A stretch of DNA of 64,000 nucleotides, taken from assembly GCA_036620675.1 (NCBI GenBank), contig JAZHEE010000006.1, one strand, 5' to 3'. Position 1 is the stretch's first letter. Every line of letters starts with the position of its first letter. A model generated the notes under the pieces. That model ran no database searches, had not been told where the DNA came from, and was given only the letters and a program-made list of their open reading frames with translations. Shown piece after piece: positions 7,893-17,245 of this stretch. This stretch comes from Jejubacter sp036620675 (GTDB lineage Bacteria; Pseudomonadota; Gammaproteobacteria; Enterobacterales; Enterobacteriaceae). A program made the position numbers and the translations under genes.

Positions 7893-8306
7893 TTAACCGA
7901 TGACCGCCGTAGAAAGGCGGCAGGTGCAACTGCGCTTGCCGCGCGCATCGAAAATGGCTATCTCCCAGCACTGACTGCTGTTGCTCAAATGCAGCGGGCG
8001 GCACACGCCCCGCACCTTACCGGAAGAGACGGCGCGGTGATGGCTGGCGCTCAGTTCGGTGCCCACCACGCACTGCCCCTCGCGGCTTATCAGAAACCCG
8101 GCCATGGAGCCCATGGTTTCGGCCAGCGCCGCCGAGGCCCCGCCGTGCAGCAGACCGAACGGCTGAACGGTGCGCTGATCGACATCCATCTCCGCCTCCA
8201 GTTCGTCGTCACCGATGCGGGTAAAGACAATTCCAAGATGCCCCACCATAGTCTGTTCGGCCATCTGGTTCAGCGCTTCCAGCGTCATCGCCCGTTTCCA
8301 GATCAT
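7893..8306 (-). CDS. entH: Enterobactin proofreading thioesterase EntH
   Basis: 137-residue hotdog-fold thioesterase (formerly YbdB). It releases wrongly loaded aryl groups from the EntB carrier domain and so keeps the enterobactin assembly line running. The catalytic segment HGGASAALAE contains His54 and Glu63. The start at 8306 (MIWKRAMTLE) matches E. coli EntH; the open frame upstream overlaps entA. It begins two bases before the entA stop region, last in the entCEBAH operon. Confidence 0.96.
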   Translation of the reverse strand: MIWKRAMTLEALNQMAEQTMVGHLGIVFTRIGDDELEAEMDVDQRTVQPFGLLHGGASAALAETMGSMAGFLISREGQCVVGTELSASHHRAVSSGKVRGVCRPLHLSNSSQCWEIAIFDARGKRSCTCRLSTAVIG

Positions 8307-8307
8307 C

Positions 8308-9060
8308 TCAGGCCCCCAGCGTTGAGCCGCCATCCACCACAATATCCTGTAGCGTGATATGGCTGGCCTGTTTAGAGGCAAGGAACAGGATGGTGTCGGC
8401 TATCTCCTGCGGGCGGGCTATCTTGCCGAGCGGCACGCCCAACTTAAACTGCTGCGGATAGCCCTGAATGCGCTGCTGCTCAGCGTCCGGCGTGGTCCAC
8501 ATAGCGCGTTGCATATCGGTATCGGTCGAGCCTGGCGACACCAGGTTGCCACGCACCCCATACTCTGCCAGCTCCAGCGCCACGGTCAGCGCCAGACTTT
8601 TCAGGGCCGCTTTCGACGCGCCATAGGCCGACATGCCGATGCGCGGAGTATGAGCCGCATCCGAGGCCACCGTGACCAGAGCCCCGCCCCGCTGGGCACG
8701 AAACTGCGCCATGGTAGCGCGAAAGAAGTTAAAAGCGCCGCCGACGTTTACCGCAAAGGTATCCTGCCAGTCGTTAAGTGGCAGTTCATCTGTAGCGCCC
8801 ATCCGCAAAATCCCGGCGGCGTTCACCAGCACGTCCAGCCTGGCGGTATCTTTTAACAGCCGCTGACAGATCTGCTCCACCTGAGCGGCGTCGGCCACAT
8901 CCACCTGCTCGGTGGCAAAAGGGTACTCCGCCTGTTCAAAGGCGCGATCGAAGCCCACTACCCGGGCGCCGGCTTCATGGAACGCCCGCGCGGTGCTGTA
9001 GCCAATGCCCCTGGCTGCGCCGGTCACCCAGACCGTCTGACCATGAAAATCTACCTTCAT
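8308..9060 (-). CDS. entA: 2,3-dihydro-2,3-dihydroxybenzoate dehydrogenase
   Basis: 250-residue short-chain dehydrogenase. It oxidises 2,3-dihydro-2,3-dihydroxybenzoate to 2,3-dihydroxybenzoate with NAD+. Visible are the nucleotide-binding TGAARGIG, NAAGILRMGA and the catalytic YGASK with upstream Ser in TVASDAAHTPRIGMSAYGASK-like context. The ATG at 9060 is chosen because it overlaps the entB stop in ATGA (9057-9060); the ten extra residues of the longer frame lie inside entB. Confidence 0.97.
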   Translation of the reverse strand: MKVDFHGQTVWVTGAARGIGYSTARAFHEAGARVVGFDRAFEQAEYPFATEQVDVADAAQVEQICQRLLKDTARLDVLVNAAGILRMGATDELPLNDWQDTFAVNVGGAFNFFRATMAQFRAQRGGALVTVASDAAHTPRIGMSAYGASKAALKSLALTVALELAEYGVRGNLVSPGSTDTDMQRAMWTTPDAEQQRIQGYPQQFKLGVPLGKIARPQEIADTILFLASKQASHITLQDIVVDGGSTLGA

Positions 9061-9911
9061 GACTTCGACTCCCGACTCAATAGCGCCCACCAGGCGTCCA
9101 GAGTCGGCTCTTTGGCGAGCATCACAAAATCGATATCGCCGTGCGCCTTACGCCAGCGCGCCGCCAGCGCCATCATGCGCACCGAATCCAGACCGTAATC
9201 AATCAGGTTTTCGTCATCTTCCGGCTCGTCGGATTCATCCAGCAGCGGCAGGATCAGGGCGCGCAGTTGCTCTTTACTCTGGGGAACCGGCAGCAGATCG
9301 CAGGTATTCACTACGCGCCCGCTGCGCCCGGCGATGTATTTCAGCGCCATCAGGTGCTCTTCACGGCTAAAATCGGCCAGCGCATCCGCCACCATAAAGG
9401 GTTTGATATCGCGCATAAAGGCGTCGGTGGCGGTGGTCATACAGCCTATATGGGCATAGACGCCACAGATGATCAGTTGGTCGCGACCGGTCTCCTTCAG
9501 CGCCTGCTCCAGCGGCGAACGGATAAAAGCGCTGTAGCGCCACTTCACCAGCACGGTATCCTGGTCATCGGGCGCCAGCCGCGCCACCACGCCCTGCTGT
9601 TCGGGGTGGTTATTAATGCCCGGCCCCCACATATCGTTAAGCAGCGCGCGATCCTCATCGCTCTGCTCTTTCGGCTGGGCGGTGTAGTAAACCGGAATAT
9701 TGTTCTGCTTGCAGTAGTCGCGCAGTGCCGCAATATTGGCGATCACCTGGTCTATCATCGGGCAGTTGTCGCCCCAGAAATTGATAAAGTAATCCTGCAT
9801 ATCGTGGATCAGCAGGGCAGCGCGCTCCGGCTCGAAGTCCCAGCTCACCTTGTTTTCCGGGATATCCGCCGCGGTCGGCAGCGCATAGGCGTTCAGTTTT
9901 GGAATGGCCAT
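9057..9911 (-). CDS. entB: Isochorismatase / aryl carrier protein EntB
   Basis: 284-residue bifunctional protein. The N-terminal isochorismatase domain (LLIHDMQDYFINFW with Asp37) cleaves isochorismate; the C-terminal aryl carrier domain is loaded with phosphopantetheine at Ser243 in IDYGLDSVRMM and receives dihydroxybenzoate from EntE. A clear AAGGAGAA site precedes the ATG at 9911, 13 bases after entE. Loading needs a phosphopantetheinyl transferase such as EntD, which is not found in this window. Confidence 0.97.
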   Translation of the reverse strand: MAIPKLNAYALPTAADIPENKVSWDFEPERAALLIHDMQDYFINFWGDNCPMIDQVIANIAALRDYCKQNNIPVYYTAQPKEQSDEDRALLNDMWGPGINNHPEQQGVVARLAPDDQDTVLVKWRYSAFIRSPLEQALKETGRDQLIICGVYAHIGCMTTATDAFMRDIKPFMVADALADFSREEHLMALKYIAGRSGRVVNTCDLLPVPQSKEQLRALILPLLDESDEPEDDENLIDYGLDSVRMMALAARWRKAHGDIDFVMLAKEPTLDAWWALLSRESKS

Positions 9912-9924
9912 TTTCGTTCTCCTT

Positions 9925-11541
9925 TTATTTTGTGGTCAGCCGACGTTCGGCAATCAGCTGGCGCAGCCGCTTTTTATCGGGTTTACCGACGTGAGTCAGG
10001 GGTAACTCGTCGACGATCTCCACCTTATCTGGCAGCTTGTACTCCGCCACGCCCAACTCGCGCAGCCAGCGGCGCAGCGCCACCGGACGCACCGGACTGC
10101 GGGCCACGATAAAGGCGCAGCTCTTTTCGCCCATCAGCTCGTCTTCCATCGAGACCAGGGCGGCGTGGAGCACGGCTTCATGGCGATGCAGCAGATTTTC
10201 GATCTCTTCGGCGGCGATCTTCTCGCCGCCGCGGTTGATCTGATCTTTTTCTCGCCCCACCACGCTGATGTAACCCTGCTCGTCAATAACGATCAGATCG
10301 CCGGAACAGTAAAATCCGTTGGCGTCGAAGGCTTTCGCGTTGGCTTCCGGGCTCAGGTAGTAACCCCGGAAGGTATACGGGCCGCGGGTCATCAGGCGCC
10401 CCACCTCACCGGCCGCTACCGGGTTGCCTTCTTCGTCGGCAGCCCAGACCTCATCGTCCGGGCACATCGGGCGCCCCTGAGTAGTGAAGATATGTTCGTC
10501 GTCATCGTCGAGCGCCGTGTAGTTCACCAGCCCTTCCGCCATGCCGAACACCTGCTGCAACTGACAGCCGATCTCCGCCGGAATGCGACGCGCCAGGGCT
10601 TCGGGCAGACGGGCGCCGCCCACCTGCAGCAGGCGCAGCGAAGCGAGCTGCCTGTTATCGCCCCACTCACGAATCGCTTGTAACCACAGGCTGGCCGCTG
10701 GCGGCACCAGCGCGGCGACGTCTATCTGATGGCGCTCGATAAGCGGGAAGCACAGGTTGGCGCTCGGATCTGCCGCCAGCACTACGCAGCCTTCACCGTA
10801 AAAGACCCCCAGCGAGCCCGGCGAACTCATGGCGTAGTTATGGGCGGCCGGAATAGCGCACAGGAAGCGGGTATTTTCATCGAAGCGGCAGATTTCCACG
10901 CTGCGGCGAATACTGTAGTAGTAGTCGTTGTGAGTACGGGGAATCAGTTTCGGGGTGCCGGTGCTGCCGCCGGAAAGCTGGAAAAAGGCCACTTCATCGG
11001 CGGCCGAGGGGGTCGCGACAAAGTTATCTTCCTTTGCTGCAATCAACCCTTCCAGCGAGCGTTCGCCGCTGTCGCCACGCAGAATGGCGGTGGTCAGCGA
11101 CGGAAAGCGCGCTACCAGCGTCATCAGATAATCGTCGTCGCGAAACAGGGCATGTTCGCGATCGGCTATCAGCAGCTTCGGTGCAATCTGGTCGGCGTAG
11201 GCCTCCAGTTCGGTTTTCTGATGGCTGAACAGCGCGTTCACCGGCGCAACGCCAATCTTCAACAGCGCGAAGAAGACGATATAGAGCTCGGCCACGTTAC
11301 CCAACTGCACCAGCGCGGTATCGCCGGTGGTCAGTCCCTGACGCTGTAGCGCCCCCGCCAGACGAGTCGCCGCCTGTTCCAGTTCGCGATAGCTGAAATG
11401 GCGCTCGCCTTCGATAACCGCAGTGCGATCGCTCTGCGCGTGACGGCTCAGAATGTCGGTCAGCGGAACATCAATCCAGTAGCCTTTTTCGCGGTAAGCG
11501 GCGGCCAGCTCTTCCGGCCAGCGATTAAAAGGAATCGTCAT
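9925..11541 (-). CDS. entE: 2,3-dihydroxybenzoate-AMP ligase
   Basis: 538-residue ANL-superfamily adenylating enzyme that activates 2,3-dihydroxybenzoate with ATP and transfers it to EntB. Adenylation motifs seen are QLSGGSTGTPKLIPRTH, FGMAEGLVNYT, YCSGDLIVIDEQGY and the C-terminal PLTHVGKPDKKRL with the catalytic lysine. A GGAAAGGG site precedes the ATG at 11541. It sits between entC and entB in the operon, as in E. coli. Confidence 0.97.
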   Translation of the reverse strand: MTIPFNRWPEELAAAYREKGYWIDVPLTDILSRHAQSDRTAVIEGERHFSYRELEQAATRLAGALQRQGLTTGDTALVQLGNVAELYIVFFALLKIGVAPVNALFSHQKTELEAYADQIAPKLLIADREHALFRDDDYLMTLVARFPSLTTAILRGDSGERSLEGLIAAKEDNFVATPSAADEVAFFQLSGGSTGTPKLIPRTHNDYYYSIRRSVEICRFDENTRFLCAIPAAHNYAMSSPGSLGVFYGEGCVVLAADPSANLCFPLIERHQIDVAALVPPAASLWLQAIREWGDNRQLASLRLLQVGGARLPEALARRIPAEIGCQLQQVFGMAEGLVNYTALDDDDEHIFTTQGRPMCPDDEVWAADEEGNPVAAGEVGRLMTRGPYTFRGYYLSPEANAKAFDANGFYCSGDLIVIDEQGYISVVGREKDQINRGGEKIAAEEIENLLHRHEAVLHAALVSMEDELMGEKSCAFIVARSPVRPVALRRWLRELGVAEYKLPDKVEIVDELPLTHVGKPDKKRLRQLIAERRLTTK

Positions 11542-11550
11542 ACCCTTTCC

Positions 11551-12723
11551 TCAGTTCAGTCCAAATACGTTGAGCATGGTCGACAGCTTGGTACCAGTCT
11601 CATTCCACTCCGAAGTCGGGGATGAATCAGGCACAATGCCTGCACCGGCAAACAGCCGAACCCGCCGTTCATAAAGGCGCGCGCAGCGAATAGTCACCAC
11701 CCATTCACCGTTTCCGGCATCGTCACACCAGCCGACAATGCCGCCAAAGAGTTCGCGGTCGAAGGGTTCCAGTTCGCCTATCAGGCGCTGTGCCGCATCG
11801 TTGGGGAAACCGCTCAGCGCCGGAGTTGGATGCAGCAGGCAGGCCAGCGACAGCGCGTTTTCGCGACCATCGCGCACCTGGCCTTCGATCGGTGTCGACA
11901 GGTGCCACAGCTGCGGCGTGGTTATCAGTTCCGGCCGTTCCGGCAGCGCCAGATAAGAGACACGCGGCGCCAGCACCTCGCGCATGGCGTCGGTCACCAG
12001 TTGATGCTCATGGCGATCTTTACGGGAATTCATCAATGCCTGACCGACCGCTTTATCCTGTTCCGGGTCGGCCACCCGCTTCGCCGACCCCGCCAGCGGC
12101 AGCGAGCTAAAGGCGTTGCCGCTCATACGCAGCAGCAGCTCCGGACTGGCGCCCATCAGAGCTCCGCCGTCGGGCAGCGGCACGTGGAAGTTATAGCTGG
12201 CGGGATTCAGCGCAATCAGGCGCTGCATCAGCGCTTCCCTGTCGACAGCGTTTTCTGTGGCGATATCGATAAGACGCGACAGCACCACTTTATCGATACC
12301 GGGCTGGCTGGTGGCATAAGCGCCGCGCGCCACCATCTCTTCAAAAACCGGTTGTTGCGGAATCTCCTGACGACCCGTCACCACCGGCGCGCTAAAGGCG
12401 GTGGCGGCCTCTTTCCGATAGTCGATACGAGAGAAAGTCGAAACATGCTCCGGAATGAACAGCGATGACGGCTTACGGGTATCAAAGGGAATGGCGCCAA
12501 CCACGACCGGTCTGGCAACTCCGGCGGCCCGCGCCGATGCAAACGCCTGGGCCAGACCGCGCTGGAACGAACCTCGCGGATCCGCGCCTTCGGCGGCGGG
12601 AAGCTCAAAAGAGGCGAAATGGCCGGATGTCGCCAGACACTTCCAGGGCGACATAAAGAAAAATCCGTCGGTTGCCGGCACCGCAACCGTCCGTTGCCTC
12701 TCCTCAGCCACGATAGTTTCCAT
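11551..12723 (-). CDS. entC: Isochorismate synthase EntC
   Basis: 390-residue chorismate-binding enzyme, first committed step of enterobactin synthesis (chorismate to isochorismate, Mg2+ dependent). The chorismate-binding C-terminal region is recognisable (QLWHLSTPIEGQ, LLHPTPALSGFP, GIVGWCDDAGNGEW, GAGIVPDS-PTSEWNET). It starts with an ATG behind GGAGG at 12723 and is first gene of entCEBAH, divergent from fepB across a gap with a Fur-like box. Confidence 0.97.
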   Translation of the reverse strand: METIVAEERQRTVAVPATDGFFFMSPWKCLATSGHFASFELPAAEGADPRGSFQRGLAQAFASARAAGVARPVVVGAIPFDTRKPSSLFIPEHVSTFSRIDYRKEAATAFSAPVVTGRQEIPQQPVFEEMVARGAYATSQPGIDKVVLSRLIDIATENAVDREALMQRLIALNPASYNFHVPLPDGGALMGASPELLLRMSGNAFSSLPLAGSAKRVADPEQDKAVGQALMNSRKDRHEHQLVTDAMREVLAPRVSYLALPERPELITTPQLWHLSTPIEGQVRDGRENALSLACLLHPTPALSGFPNDAAQRLIGELEPFDRELFGGIVGWCDDAGNGEWVVTIRCARLYERRVRLFAGAGIVPDSSPTSEWNETGTKLSTMLNVFGLN

Positions 12724-12751
12724 TCAATCCTCCGCAAAAATGATAAGAGAT

Positions 12752-12770
12752 TTGATAATTATTATCATTT
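12752..12770. promoter_or_regulatory. Fur box, entC/fepB divergent promoters
   Basis: The 19-base sequence TTGATAATTATTATCATTT is close to the Fur consensus GATAATGATAATCATTATC and lies 30 bases upstream of entC. A weaker AT-rich Fur-like stretch (AAAATGAGAAACATTATTA, about 12870-12888) lies just before fepB. Both promoters are therefore likely repressed by iron-loaded Fur. Confidence 0.8.
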
Positions 12771-12912
12771 GTATTCTGATGCGTAAGCTACGTTCTGAAA
12801 CCGCGTCTGTCAACAAAGGTAAAAAATTTTTAACATTCCCATCCCTTGCACGCCGTCGCGCTTAGCATGAAAATGAGAAACATTATTAACAACAGCCACA
12901 GGATGCCCTGCC

Positions 12913-13878
12913 GTGAAATACACCTTTGCCGCTATGCTTGCGGCCTTACAGATTACGTTGGCTCTTTTCGCCATTTCCCCGGGCGCCAGCGCAGCCGCCT
13001 GGCCGCGTGAAGTGACCGATATCCGCGGCACCCATACCCTGCCCCATGCCCCGCAACGCATCGTCTCTACCAGCGTGACCCTGACCGGCTCGCTGCTGGC
13101 CATTGACGCCCCCGTGGTCGCCAGCGGCGCCACCACGCCCGGCAATCGCTTTGCCGATTCCCGGGGCTTCCTGCGTCAGTGGAGCAGCGTTGCAAAAGCC
13201 CGCCAGCTCCAGCGCCTGTATATCGGCGAACCCAGCGCCGAAGCGGTAGCCGCTCAGATGCCGGATCTGATCCTGGTCAGCGCTACCGGCGGCGACTCCG
13301 CTCTGGCGCTCTACGACCAGCTTTCCACCATCGCTCCCACCCTTATTGTTAACTACGACGATAAAAGCTGGCAGGCGCTGCTCACTGAACTGGGGCAGAT
13401 AACCGGTCACGAACAGCAGGCCAAAGCGCGCATCGACAGCTTCAACCAGCGGGTAGCGCAGCTTAAACAGCAAATCAAACTGCCGCCCCAGCCGGTCAGC
13501 GCGCTGGTCTTCAATCCGGCCGCCCACAACGCCAATCTGTGGACTCCCGCGTCAGCCCAGGGCCAGTTGCTCAGTCAATTGGGCTTCACCCTCGCCACGC
13601 CGCCGGCCAGCCTGCATACCAGTAAGAGCCAGGGCAAACGCAGCGATATCCTGCAGCTGGGCGGTGAAAACCTGGCGAATGGCCTGAATGGCCAGAGTTT
13701 GCTGCTGTTCGCCAACGACGAGCGCGACGCCGCGGCACTGATGAAGGATCCGCTGCTGGCGCATCTGCCAGCGGTGCAGCACCATCGGGTATGGCCGCTT
13801 GGTACCGAAACCTTCCGCCTCGACTACTACAGCGCCAGTCACCTGCTTGAGCGACTGGCGCAGCAGTTTAAATCATGA
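12913..13878 (+). CDS. fepB: Ferrienterobactin periplasmic binding protein
   Basis: 321-residue substrate-binding protein with a signal peptide cleaved probably after GASA near residue 27. It captures ferric enterobactin delivered by FepA and passes it to FepDGC. The start is GTG at 12913 behind AGGAT; the mature sequence WPREVTDIRGTHTLPHAPQRIVSTSVTLTGSLLAID is typical. Its last six bases overlap the convergent entS end (TCATGA, 13873-13878). Confidence 0.95.
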   Translation: MKYTFAAMLAALQITLALFAISPGASAAAWPREVTDIRGTHTLPHAPQRIVSTSVTLTGSLLAIDAPVVASGATTPGNRFADSRGFLRQWSSVAKARQLQRLYIGEPSAEAVAAQMPDLILVSATGGDSALALYDQLSTIAPTLIVNYDDKSWQALLTELGQITGHEQQAKARIDSFNQRVAQLKQQIKLPPQPVSALVFNPAAHNANLWTPASAQGQLLSQLGFTLATPPASLHTSKSQGKRSDILQLGGENLANGLNGQSLLLFANDERDAAALMKDPLLAHLPAVQHHRVWPLGTETFRLDYYSASHLLERLAQQFKS

Positions 13879-15135
13879 TGCTTCTTCTACCGGCGCCTGC
13901 GCAGGCGCCTGGTAGAAACGGCGCAGCTGGCTGAATAGCAGCAGCACCAGAACCCCCGCCAGCGCTAATGCAAAACCGCTCACGCTGGCGGAGCTGACCG
14001 GCGTAAGCGCTACCCCCATTCCCCCCAGCAGCGCGGCGCCAATCGCATCACCAGTCACGTTTTGCGCCGTCCACAGACCGTTAATACGGCCCAGCATCTG
14101 ATCCGGCGTCTGGGTCTGGATCAGGGTGTACTGCAACAGCGAACTAATAGCGCTCAGATAGCCAAACAGCGCCAGGCAAAGCGCCCCACTCTCCCAGACC
14201 GGCATCAGACTAAACAAGCCGATAGCCACAAATGACGCGATAGTCGCCCCCATCATCACCAGCCCCGGCCGCGCGCAGTGGGCAACAGAGCCACTGGTCA
14301 GTGCGCCGATCGCCGCACCGAGCGGCACCGCCGCATACAGCAGACCAATCTGCGATTCGCTCATCGACCAGTGCCCTGCCAGCGCCGGGTACAGCACCCG
14401 CACCGCGCTGGCCATGGTCAGCAGCGCGCCGATCAGCGCCACGCCCCCCACCAGCGGGTGGCTTAACAGAAAACGCAGCCCTTCAACCAGCGATCGCAGC
14501 GGATGCTGGCGCGGCTGTTCCGGCGGTTGCTGGCGCGGAAGCGTCAACAGCGGCAACAGGGTGATAAAGGTGCCCGCCGCCGCCAGACCATAGTTCCAGG
14601 CCACGCCGCCCCAGGCGAGCAAAAGACCGCCGAACATCGGCGAAATCACCGAGCCCAGGCGCACCGTCAGCATGGTGATAGCCCCGGCCTGCATCAGGTT
14701 TTCACGCCCTACCAGACCCGGCGTCGCCGCCAGCAGCGCCGTCACGCCGATAGAGGCGAAAAGTCCGTCCCAGATCCCCAGCAGATAAATCACCGTCAGC
14801 GAAGGCTCGGGCAGCATGGCATTCAGGCACAATCCAATAAAGCCGATACCGCAGGTACTGCGGGCCAGCAGAATCAGGCGCTTACGCTCATAGCGATCCG
14901 CCAGAACGCCGCCCGTCATCAGCCCCACAAACATCGCGCTGCCGGTCAGTGTGACAGCCAATCCCACCTGTAGCGTGGAGCCCGTAAGTTGCTGGATCTG
15001 CACCGGCACGGCCACGCCGAGCAAACCAAGAGAAAGGATAGAGATAAAACGCGCCAGGAATACCGCACGGAAGGCGGGGTGGCTTTTTAACAGGCTGAGA
15101 TTCAGCCATAACGAATGTTTAGAATTTTTCTTCAT
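13873..15135 (-). CDS. entS: Enterobactin exporter EntS
   Basis: 420-residue major facilitator protein with about 12 membrane segments. It moves enterobactin from cytoplasm to periplasm. The MFS loop motif GGVLADRYERKRLI and the conserved NGLWTAQNVTGDAIGAALLGG match E. coli EntS. The gene is divergent from fepD across a Fur-box gap and converges on fepB with a 6-base overlap. Confidence 0.95.
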   Translation of the reverse strand: MKKNSKHSLWLNLSLLKSHPAFRAVFLARFISILSLGLLGVAVPVQIQQLTGSTLQVGLAVTLTGSAMFVGLMTGGVLADRYERKRLILLARSTCGIGFIGLCLNAMLPEPSLTVIYLLGIWDGLFASIGVTALLAATPGLVGRENLMQAGAITMLTVRLGSVISPMFGGLLLAWGGVAWNYGLAAAGTFITLLPLLTLPRQQPPEQPRQHPLRSLVEGLRFLLSHPLVGGVALIGALLTMASAVRVLYPALAGHWSMSESQIGLLYAAVPLGAAIGALTSGSVAHCARPGLVMMGATIASFVAIGLFSLMPVWESGALCLALFGYLSAISSLLQYTLIQTQTPDQMLGRINGLWTAQNVTGDAIGAALLGGMGVALTPVSSASVSGFALALAGVLVLLLFSQLRRFYQAPAQAPVEEAS

Positions 15136-15203
15136 TACATGGCCTTATGCAATTTTCCTTACCAGCTCTGAGGCGGCTCATGCTACCATAAACGAACAAT
15201 AGT

Positions 15204-15228
15204 GATAACGATAATAAATATCATTATC
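15204..15228. promoter_or_regulatory. Fur box, entS/fepD divergent promoters
   Basis: GATAACGATAATAAATATCATTATC holds overlapping Fur half sites (GATAAc, GATAAT, atCATTATC) in the 113-base gap between entS and fepD. Iron-dependent repression of exporter and permease is inferred. Confidence 0.8.
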
Positions 15229-15248
15229 GATTTTCAGGATTTGCGTTT

Positions 15249-16256
15249 ATGTCGGCTTCTCGCTTGTCAGCACGCGGCGCTGTGCTGTTGAGCCTGGTAA
15301 TAGTACTGGCGCTAATGGCGACCCTGAGTCTGCTGATTGGCGCCCGTCCCCTCTCTCCTGATGTGGTATTACAGGCGCTGGGCGGCCAGTGCCGCAGCGC
15401 CGATTGCGTTGTGGTACTGGATGCCCGTCTTCCCCGAACCCTTGCCGGCCTGCTGGCAGGCGCCGCGCTGGGCGTCGCTGGCGCCTTAATGCAGACGCTC
15501 ACCCGCAACCCGCTGGCCGACCCTGGCCTGCTGGGGGTCAACGCCGGTGCCAGCTTCGCCATCGTGCTGGGCGCCGCCATTGGGGGAATGTCTTCGCCGC
15601 TTTCGCTGCTGGGTCTGGCCTTCGGCGGCGCGCTGCTGGCGTCCACCGTAGTAGCCCTGACCGGTAGCCAGGGCGGCGGTCAGCTAAGTCCGGTGCGTCT
15701 GACCCTGGCGGGCGTGGCCCTCGCCGCGGTGCTGGAAGGCTTAAGTAGCGGCATCGCACTGCTTAACCCGGCGGTTTACGATCAGCTACGCTACTGGCAG
15801 GCTGGCTCTCTGGATATTCGCACCTTTTCCACCCTAAAAATTATCGCCCCGATGGTCGCCGCAGGGCTGGCGATGGCGATACTGCTGGCCCGGGCGCTTA
15901 ACAGCCTGAGTATGGGCAGCGATACCGCCACCGCCCTTGGCAGCCGGGTGGCGCGCACCCAGATCTTCGGACTGTTAACCATCGCCCTGCTGTGCGGCAG
16001 CGCCACCTCCCTTGTCGGCCCAATTGCCTTTATCGGCCTGATGATGCCCCATATGGCCCGCTGGCTGATCGGCCCCGATCACCGCTGGTCGCTACCAGTG
16101 ACTCTGCTGGCCACACCGTCACTTCTGCTCGGTGCCGATATTCTGGGGCGCCTGCTGGTGCCCGGTGAGCTTCGGGTATCGGTGGTCAGCGCCTTTATTG
16201 GGGCGCCGGTATTGATCTGGCTGGTTCGCCGCAGGCGGTCAGGAGCGACAATGTGA
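15249..16256 (+). CDS. fepD: Ferrienterobactin ABC permease FepD
   Basis: 335-residue BtuC/FecCD-type inner-membrane permease, about ten membrane segments. With FepG it forms the channel for ferric enterobactin. Family marks include LDARLPRTLAGLLAGAALGVAG, NPLADPGLLGVNAGAS and FIGLMMPHMARWL. Its stop overlaps the fepG start in GTGA (16253-16256), so synthesis of both permeases is coupled. Confidence 0.96.
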   Translation: MSASRLSARGAVLLSLVIVLALMATLSLLIGARPLSPDVVLQALGGQCRSADCVVVLDARLPRTLAGLLAGAALGVAGALMQTLTRNPLADPGLLGVNAGASFAIVLGAAIGGMSSPLSLLGLAFGGALLASTVVALTGSQGGGQLSPVRLTLAGVALAAVLEGLSSGIALLNPAVYDQLRYWQAGSLDIRTFSTLKIIAPMVAAGLAMAILLARALNSLSMGSDTATALGSRVARTQIFGLLTIALLCGSATSLVGPIAFIGLMMPHMARWLIGPDHRWSLPVTLLATPSLLLGADILGRLLVPGELRVSVVSAFIGAPVLIWLVRRRRSGATM

Positions 16257-17245
16257 ACCGTCTCTCTCCCCGTCTTATCACCATGCTGGCCCTGCTGGTC
16301 GCCCTGAGTCTGGGCATGGGGGGCTGGAGCCTCGCCAGCGGTGCGGTTCCGCTTAGCGCCCGCCAGGTACTGGACGCCCTGCTCGGTCAGGGGGCGCGTA
16401 ACGTCTCTCTGGTCGTGGTGGAATGGCGCCTGCCCAGAGTGTTGATGGCGCTGCTTATCGGCGCCGCGCTTGGCGTGAGCGGCGCTATCTTCCAGTCGCT
16501 GCTGCGCAATCCGTTGGGCAGCCCGGACATCATGGGTTTTAACACCGGCGCCTGGAGCGGCGTGCTGGTGGCGATGGTGCTGTTTGGCAACCACTACACC
16601 GCCATTGCCTTTGCCGCCATGGCGGGCGGTATTCTGACCTCGCTGGTGGTCTGGCTGTTCGCCTGGCGCAACGGTATCGAAACCTTTCGCCTGATTATTA
16701 TCGGCATCGGCGTGCGCGCCATGCTGGTGGCCTTTAACACCTGGCTGCTGCTCCAGGCTTCGCTGGAAACCGCACTTTCCGCCGGACTCTGGAACGCCGG
16801 TTCCCTCAACGGCCTGACCTGGGGCAAAACCCTGCCCGCCGCGCCGCTGATATTGTTAATGCTGCTGGCTGGCGCCCTACTGGTACGCCGGATGCGAATT
16901 ATGGAGATGGGCGATGATACCGCCAACGCGCTGGGGGTTAGCGTTGAACGTTCACGCGTTCTGCTGATGCTGGTGGCGGTTCTGCTGACCGCCAGCTCCG
17001 TGGCGCTGGCCGGGCCTGTCTCCTTTGTGGCGCTGGTGGCGCCCCACATCGCCCGGCGTCTGAGCGGCACCGCTCGCTGGGGCCTGCTACAGGCCGGCGT
17101 CTGCGGCGGCACATTGCTGCTGGCGGCGGACTTGTGCGCCCAGCGCCTGTTTATACCCTACCAGCTTCCGGTAGGCGTAGTGACCGTCAGTATCGGCGGC
17201 CTGTACCTTATCGCCTTGTTGATTCAGGAGTCCCGCAAAAGATGA
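16253..17245 (+). CDS. fepG: Ferrienterobactin ABC permease FepG
   Basis: 330-residue partner of FepD in the ferric enterobactin importer. Seen are EWRLPRVLMALLIGAALGVSG, RNPLGSPDIMGFNTGAWSGV and FVALVAPHIARRLSG. The start is GTG at 16253, overlapping the fepD stop by four bases; its own stop overlaps fepC in ATGA (17242-17245). Confidence 0.96.
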   Translation: MNRLSPRLITMLALLVALSLGMGGWSLASGAVPLSARQVLDALLGQGARNVSLVVVEWRLPRVLMALLIGAALGVSGAIFQSLLRNPLGSPDIMGFNTGAWSGVLVAMVLFGNHYTAIAFAAMAGGILTSLVVWLFAWRNGIETFRLIIIGIGVRAMLVAFNTWLLLQASLETALSAGLWNAGSLNGLTWGKTLPAAPLILLMLLAGALLVRRMRIMEMGDDTANALGVSVERSRVLLMLVAVLLTASSVALAGPVSFVALVAPHIARRLSGTARWGLLQAGVCGGTLLLAADLCAQRLFIPYQLPVGVVTVSIGGLYLIALLIQESRKR